From the NCBI GenBank assembly GCA_947628465.1, contig CANQZZ010000058.1:1-8467 (forward strand): 8,467 nucleotides of DNA, given 5' to 3'. This document shows positions 6,651 through 8,467 of this stretch, piece by piece (position 1 is the stretch's first letter; each line of letters opens with the position of its first letter). The notes under the pieces were generated by a model that saw only the letters and a program-made list of their open reading frames with translations, was not told the DNA's origin and did no database searches. Source of the stretch: an uncultured Clostridia bacterium. Its GTDB lineage: Bacteria > Bacillota_A > Clostridia > TANB77 > CAG-508. The translations under genes and the position numbers were made by a program.

Positions 6651-7139
6651 ATGGAAAACGAAGTAATGGAATTAAAAGAAAAAGTAGTAGCCATTAGCAG
6701 AGTTGCAAAAGTTGTTAAAGGTGGTAGAAATTTCAGATTTAGTGCAGTAGTAGTTGTTGGTGACGAAAACGGTCATGTAGGTATAGGAAATGGAAAAGCA
6801 GCAGAAGTACCAGATGCAATAAAAAAAGCTATTGAAGATGCTAAAAAGAATTTAATAGAAGTTCCAATCGTTGGAACAACAATACCACACGAATTTGTGG
6901 GAACTTTTGGAGCAGCAAGTGTTCTATTAAAACCTGGAGCAGAAGGTTCTGGATTAATAGCAGGAGGTAGCGTAAGACCAGTTCTAGAACTTGCAGGATA
7001 TAGAGATATAAAAACAAAAGTTATTGGAACTAATAATCCAAGAAATGTAGGATATGCTACAATGAATGCTCTTGAAAACATGGCTACAGCAGAAGAAATT
7101 GCTAAAAGAAGAAGTAAAAAAGTAAACGAAGTAATTTAG
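6651..7139 (+). CDS. rpsE: 30S ribosomal protein S5 (uS5)
   Basis: S5 lies at the back of the 30S subunit near the mRNA entry site and affects decoding accuracy; its N-terminal loop is where spectinomycin-resistance changes arise. The product has 162 residues (family about 160-170). The loop [14 protein letters not shown] (about residues 19-32) looks wild-type in character, followed by [20 protein letters not shown] of the dsRNA-binding-like domain, and [20 protein letters not shown] of the C-terminal domain. SD AAAGGAGG at 6629-6636 is 14 bases before ATG 6651, somewhat long; the next in-frame ATG at 6666 would be 29 bases away. Tandem stops TAG TAA (7137-7142) end it, and rplO follows with no rpmD between. 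Confidence 0.97.
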   Translation: MENEVMELKEKVVAISRVAKVVKGGRNFRFSAVVVVGDENGHVGIGNGKAAEVPDAIKKAIEDAKKNLIEVPIVGTTIPHEFVGTFGAASVLLKPGAEGSGLIAGGSVRPVLELAGYRDIKTKVIGTNNPRNVGYATMNALENMATAEEIAKRRSKKVNEVI

Positions 7140-7154
7140 TAAGGAGGAAAGCAG

Positions 7155-7589
7155 ATGGAATTAGGAAATATAAAAGCAAGTCAAGAGAAAGTTACAAGAA
7201 GAAGAGTTGGACGTGGAATTGGTTCTGGACTTGGAAAAACATCAGGTAGAGGACATAAAGGACAAAAGGCAAGATCTGGTGGAGGAGTAAGACGTGGATT
7301 TGAAGGTGGTCAAACACCATTATATAGAAGACTACCAAAAAGAGGATTTAAAAATATTCACGCATCTCAATATACAGAAGTAACTTTAACAATGCTTAAT
7401 AATAGTAAATCAGAAAATGTTACAGCAGAAAGCTTAATAAAAGATGGAATAATAAGCAAGGCAAATGATGGTATCGTTGTAATAGCTACTGGTAATTTAG
7501 ATAAAAAATTAACAGTAAGCGCAACAAGATTTACAAAAGCTGCTAAAGAAAAAATTGAAGCAGCTGGTGGAAAAGCAGAGGTGATTTAG
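7155..7589 (+). CDS. rplO: 50S ribosomal protein L15 (uL15)
   Basis: L15 is a late-assembly 23S rRNA-binding protein with a long basic N-terminal extension reaching into the subunit. The product has 144 residues, close to the usual 146. The N-terminal tail has [20 protein letters not shown], then [20 protein letters not shown] and [11 protein letters not shown], all family hallmarks; the globular C-terminal half ends with [23 protein letters not shown] at 7141-7147 is 7 bases before the ATG. The gene begins 15 bases after rpsE, where rpmD (L30) would normally stand. Its end contains the SD of secY and its TAG directly abuts the secY TTG. Confidence 0.98.
   Translation: MELGNIKASQEKVTRRRVGRGIGSGLGKTSGRGHKGQKARSGGGVRRGFEGGQTPLYRRLPKRGFKNIHASQYTEVTLTMLNNSKSENVTAESLIKDGIISKANDGIVVIATGNLDKKLTVSATRFTKAAKEKIEAAGGKAEVI
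7578..7585 (+). promoter_or_regulatory. Shine-Dalgarno site that decides the secY TTG start
   Basis: GAGGTGAT is an 8-base perfect match to the complement of the standard bacterial 16S 3' end and lies 4 bases before TTG 7590. It is the only good SD near the secY start and lies inside the last codons of rplO. Confidence 0.75.
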
Positions 7590-8467
7590 TTGTTTCAAAC
7601 TATAAAAAATGCTTTTAAAACACCTGAAGTAAGAAAAAGAATGTTATATACATTATTATTAATAGTTTTATTCAGACTAGGATGTTATATAACAGTACCA
7701 GCTGTAGATACAGTAGCTTTAAGTAATTTAACTTCTGGAGTAACAGGAAGTATATCAGGATTAATTGATTTAATATCAGGAGGAGCTTTTTCAAGATTTT
7801 CAATATTTGCAATGTCAATAAGCCCATATATCACAGCATCAATAGTTGTACAATTATTAGGAATGGTAATACCTTCTTTAGAAAGAGCAATTAAAGAAGG
7901 TGGAGAAGAAGGAAAAGCAAAAATAAATAGATATACAAAAATACTTACTTTATTTTTAGCATTAGTTGAAGCAGTAGGAATATACATGTCATATAGCGGT
8001 ACATATTCAGCTTATGGTGTATTTATAAATCCTGGATTTGGAACAGGAGCATTAATAGTACTATCATTAGTTGCAGGAACAGCACTTCTTATGTGGCTTG
8101 GAGAACAAATCACAAATAGAGGTATTGGAAATGGTATTTCTATAATTATCTTTATAGGTATCATATCTTCACTTCCTAGAGTTGTAACAACAATGTATAA
8201 TTTAATGTTTACACCAGCAGGATTTAGTACAACAGGACTATTAATATCATTAGGAATAATAATAGGAGCAATTATTTTAGTTGCAGCAGTTGTATTTGTA
8301 CAAGAAGCTGAAAGAAGAGTACCTGTACAATATGCTAAAAAAGTTGTAGGAAGAAAAATGTATGGTGGACAAAACACACATATTCCTTTAAAACTTGCAA
8401 TGGCAGGAGTTATGCCAATAATATTTGCATCATCATTCATGACATTTCCAGCAATGATAATACAAAT
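7590..8467 (+). CDS. secY: Protein translocase channel subunit SecY, 5' part only
   Basis: SecY is the channel of the SecYEG translocon in the cytoplasmic membrane. The frame is open from TTG 7590 to the window end: 292 codons out of about 430 expected. The start is TTG rather than ATG; the next ATG (7641, residue 18) would remove the conserved N-terminal start before TPEVRKRMLYTLLL. Visible parts are TM1 (about 19-38, with FRLG and a Pro), the plug region (about 55-75, SGLIDLISGGAFSRF), TM2b (about 77-94), the loop IKEGGEEGKAKINRYTK (101-117), TM3 (about 118-136), TM4 (152-171), NRGIGNGISIIIF in TM5 (177-189), TM6 (216-236), the cytoplasmic C4 loop ERRVPVQYAKKVVGRKMYGG (241-260), and TM7 (about 268-287). 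The gene is coupled to rplO by adjoining stop and start. Confidence 0.97.
   Translation, partial: MFQTIKNAFKTPEVRKRMLYTLLLIVLFRLGCYITVPAVDTVALSNLTSGVTGSISGLIDLISGGAFSRFSIFAMSISPYITASIVVQLLGMVIPSLERAIKEGGEEGKAKINRYTKILTLFLALVEAVGIYMSYSGTYSAYGVFINPGFGTGALIVLSLVAGTALLMWLGEQITNRGIGNGISIIIFIGIISSLPRVVTTMYNLMFTPAGFSTTGLLISLGIIIGAIILVAAVVFVQEAERRVPVQYAKKVVGRKMYGGQNTHIPLKLAMAGVMPIIFASSFMTFPAMIIQ

Overview
The window is an AT-rich stretch of a bacterial chromosome holding the middle of the ribosomal-protein S10 operon, all of the spc operon as far as it goes, and the start of secY. All genes lie on the + strand. The order is rplW (3' part only), rplB, rpsS, rplV, rpsC, rplP, rpmC, rpsQ, rplN, rplX, rplE, rpsN (zinc type), rpsH, rplF, rplR, rpsE, rplO, then secY (5' part only). 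Strong AAAGGAGG-type Shine-Dalgarno (SD) sites before nearly every gene, AGA as the main arginine codon, low GC and a 61-residue four-cysteine S14 suggest a low-GC Firmicute, probably in or near the Clostridia. No species can be named from the sequence alone.

Layout: positions 1-2935 are the S10-operon part (L23, L2, S19, L22, S3, L16). The genes are tightly packed, often with the SD lying inside the last codons of the previous gene (rplB/rpsS, rplV/rpsC, rpsC/rplP, rplO/secY). L29 (rpmC) overlaps the end of rplP. Positions 3168-7589 carry S17 and then the spc genes. The proteins assemble into both ribosomal subunits, and SecY is the membrane channel that ribosomes dock on, so the cluster couples ribosome production with secretion capacity. 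No operon promoter or factor-independent terminator is visible; the operon start and end lie outside the window.

Three things depart from the standard picture. (1) The 178-base rpsN-rpsH gap holds a long imperfect inverted repeat whose two arms are built from degenerate 7-base tandem units (GTGAGAR), with a promoter-like TATAAT in its centre. (2) The 138-base rplF-rplR gap holds a GC-richer palindromic element with a 13-bp stem (two G-U pairs) ending in GGGGA/TCCCC, resembling REP-type repeats. (3) rpmD (L30), normally between rpsE and rplO, is absent: only 15 bases separate those genes. L23 also has a longer C-terminal tail than the short classical forms. The rest is ordinary, well-conserved ribosomal protein coding sequence, and I see no novel protein system.
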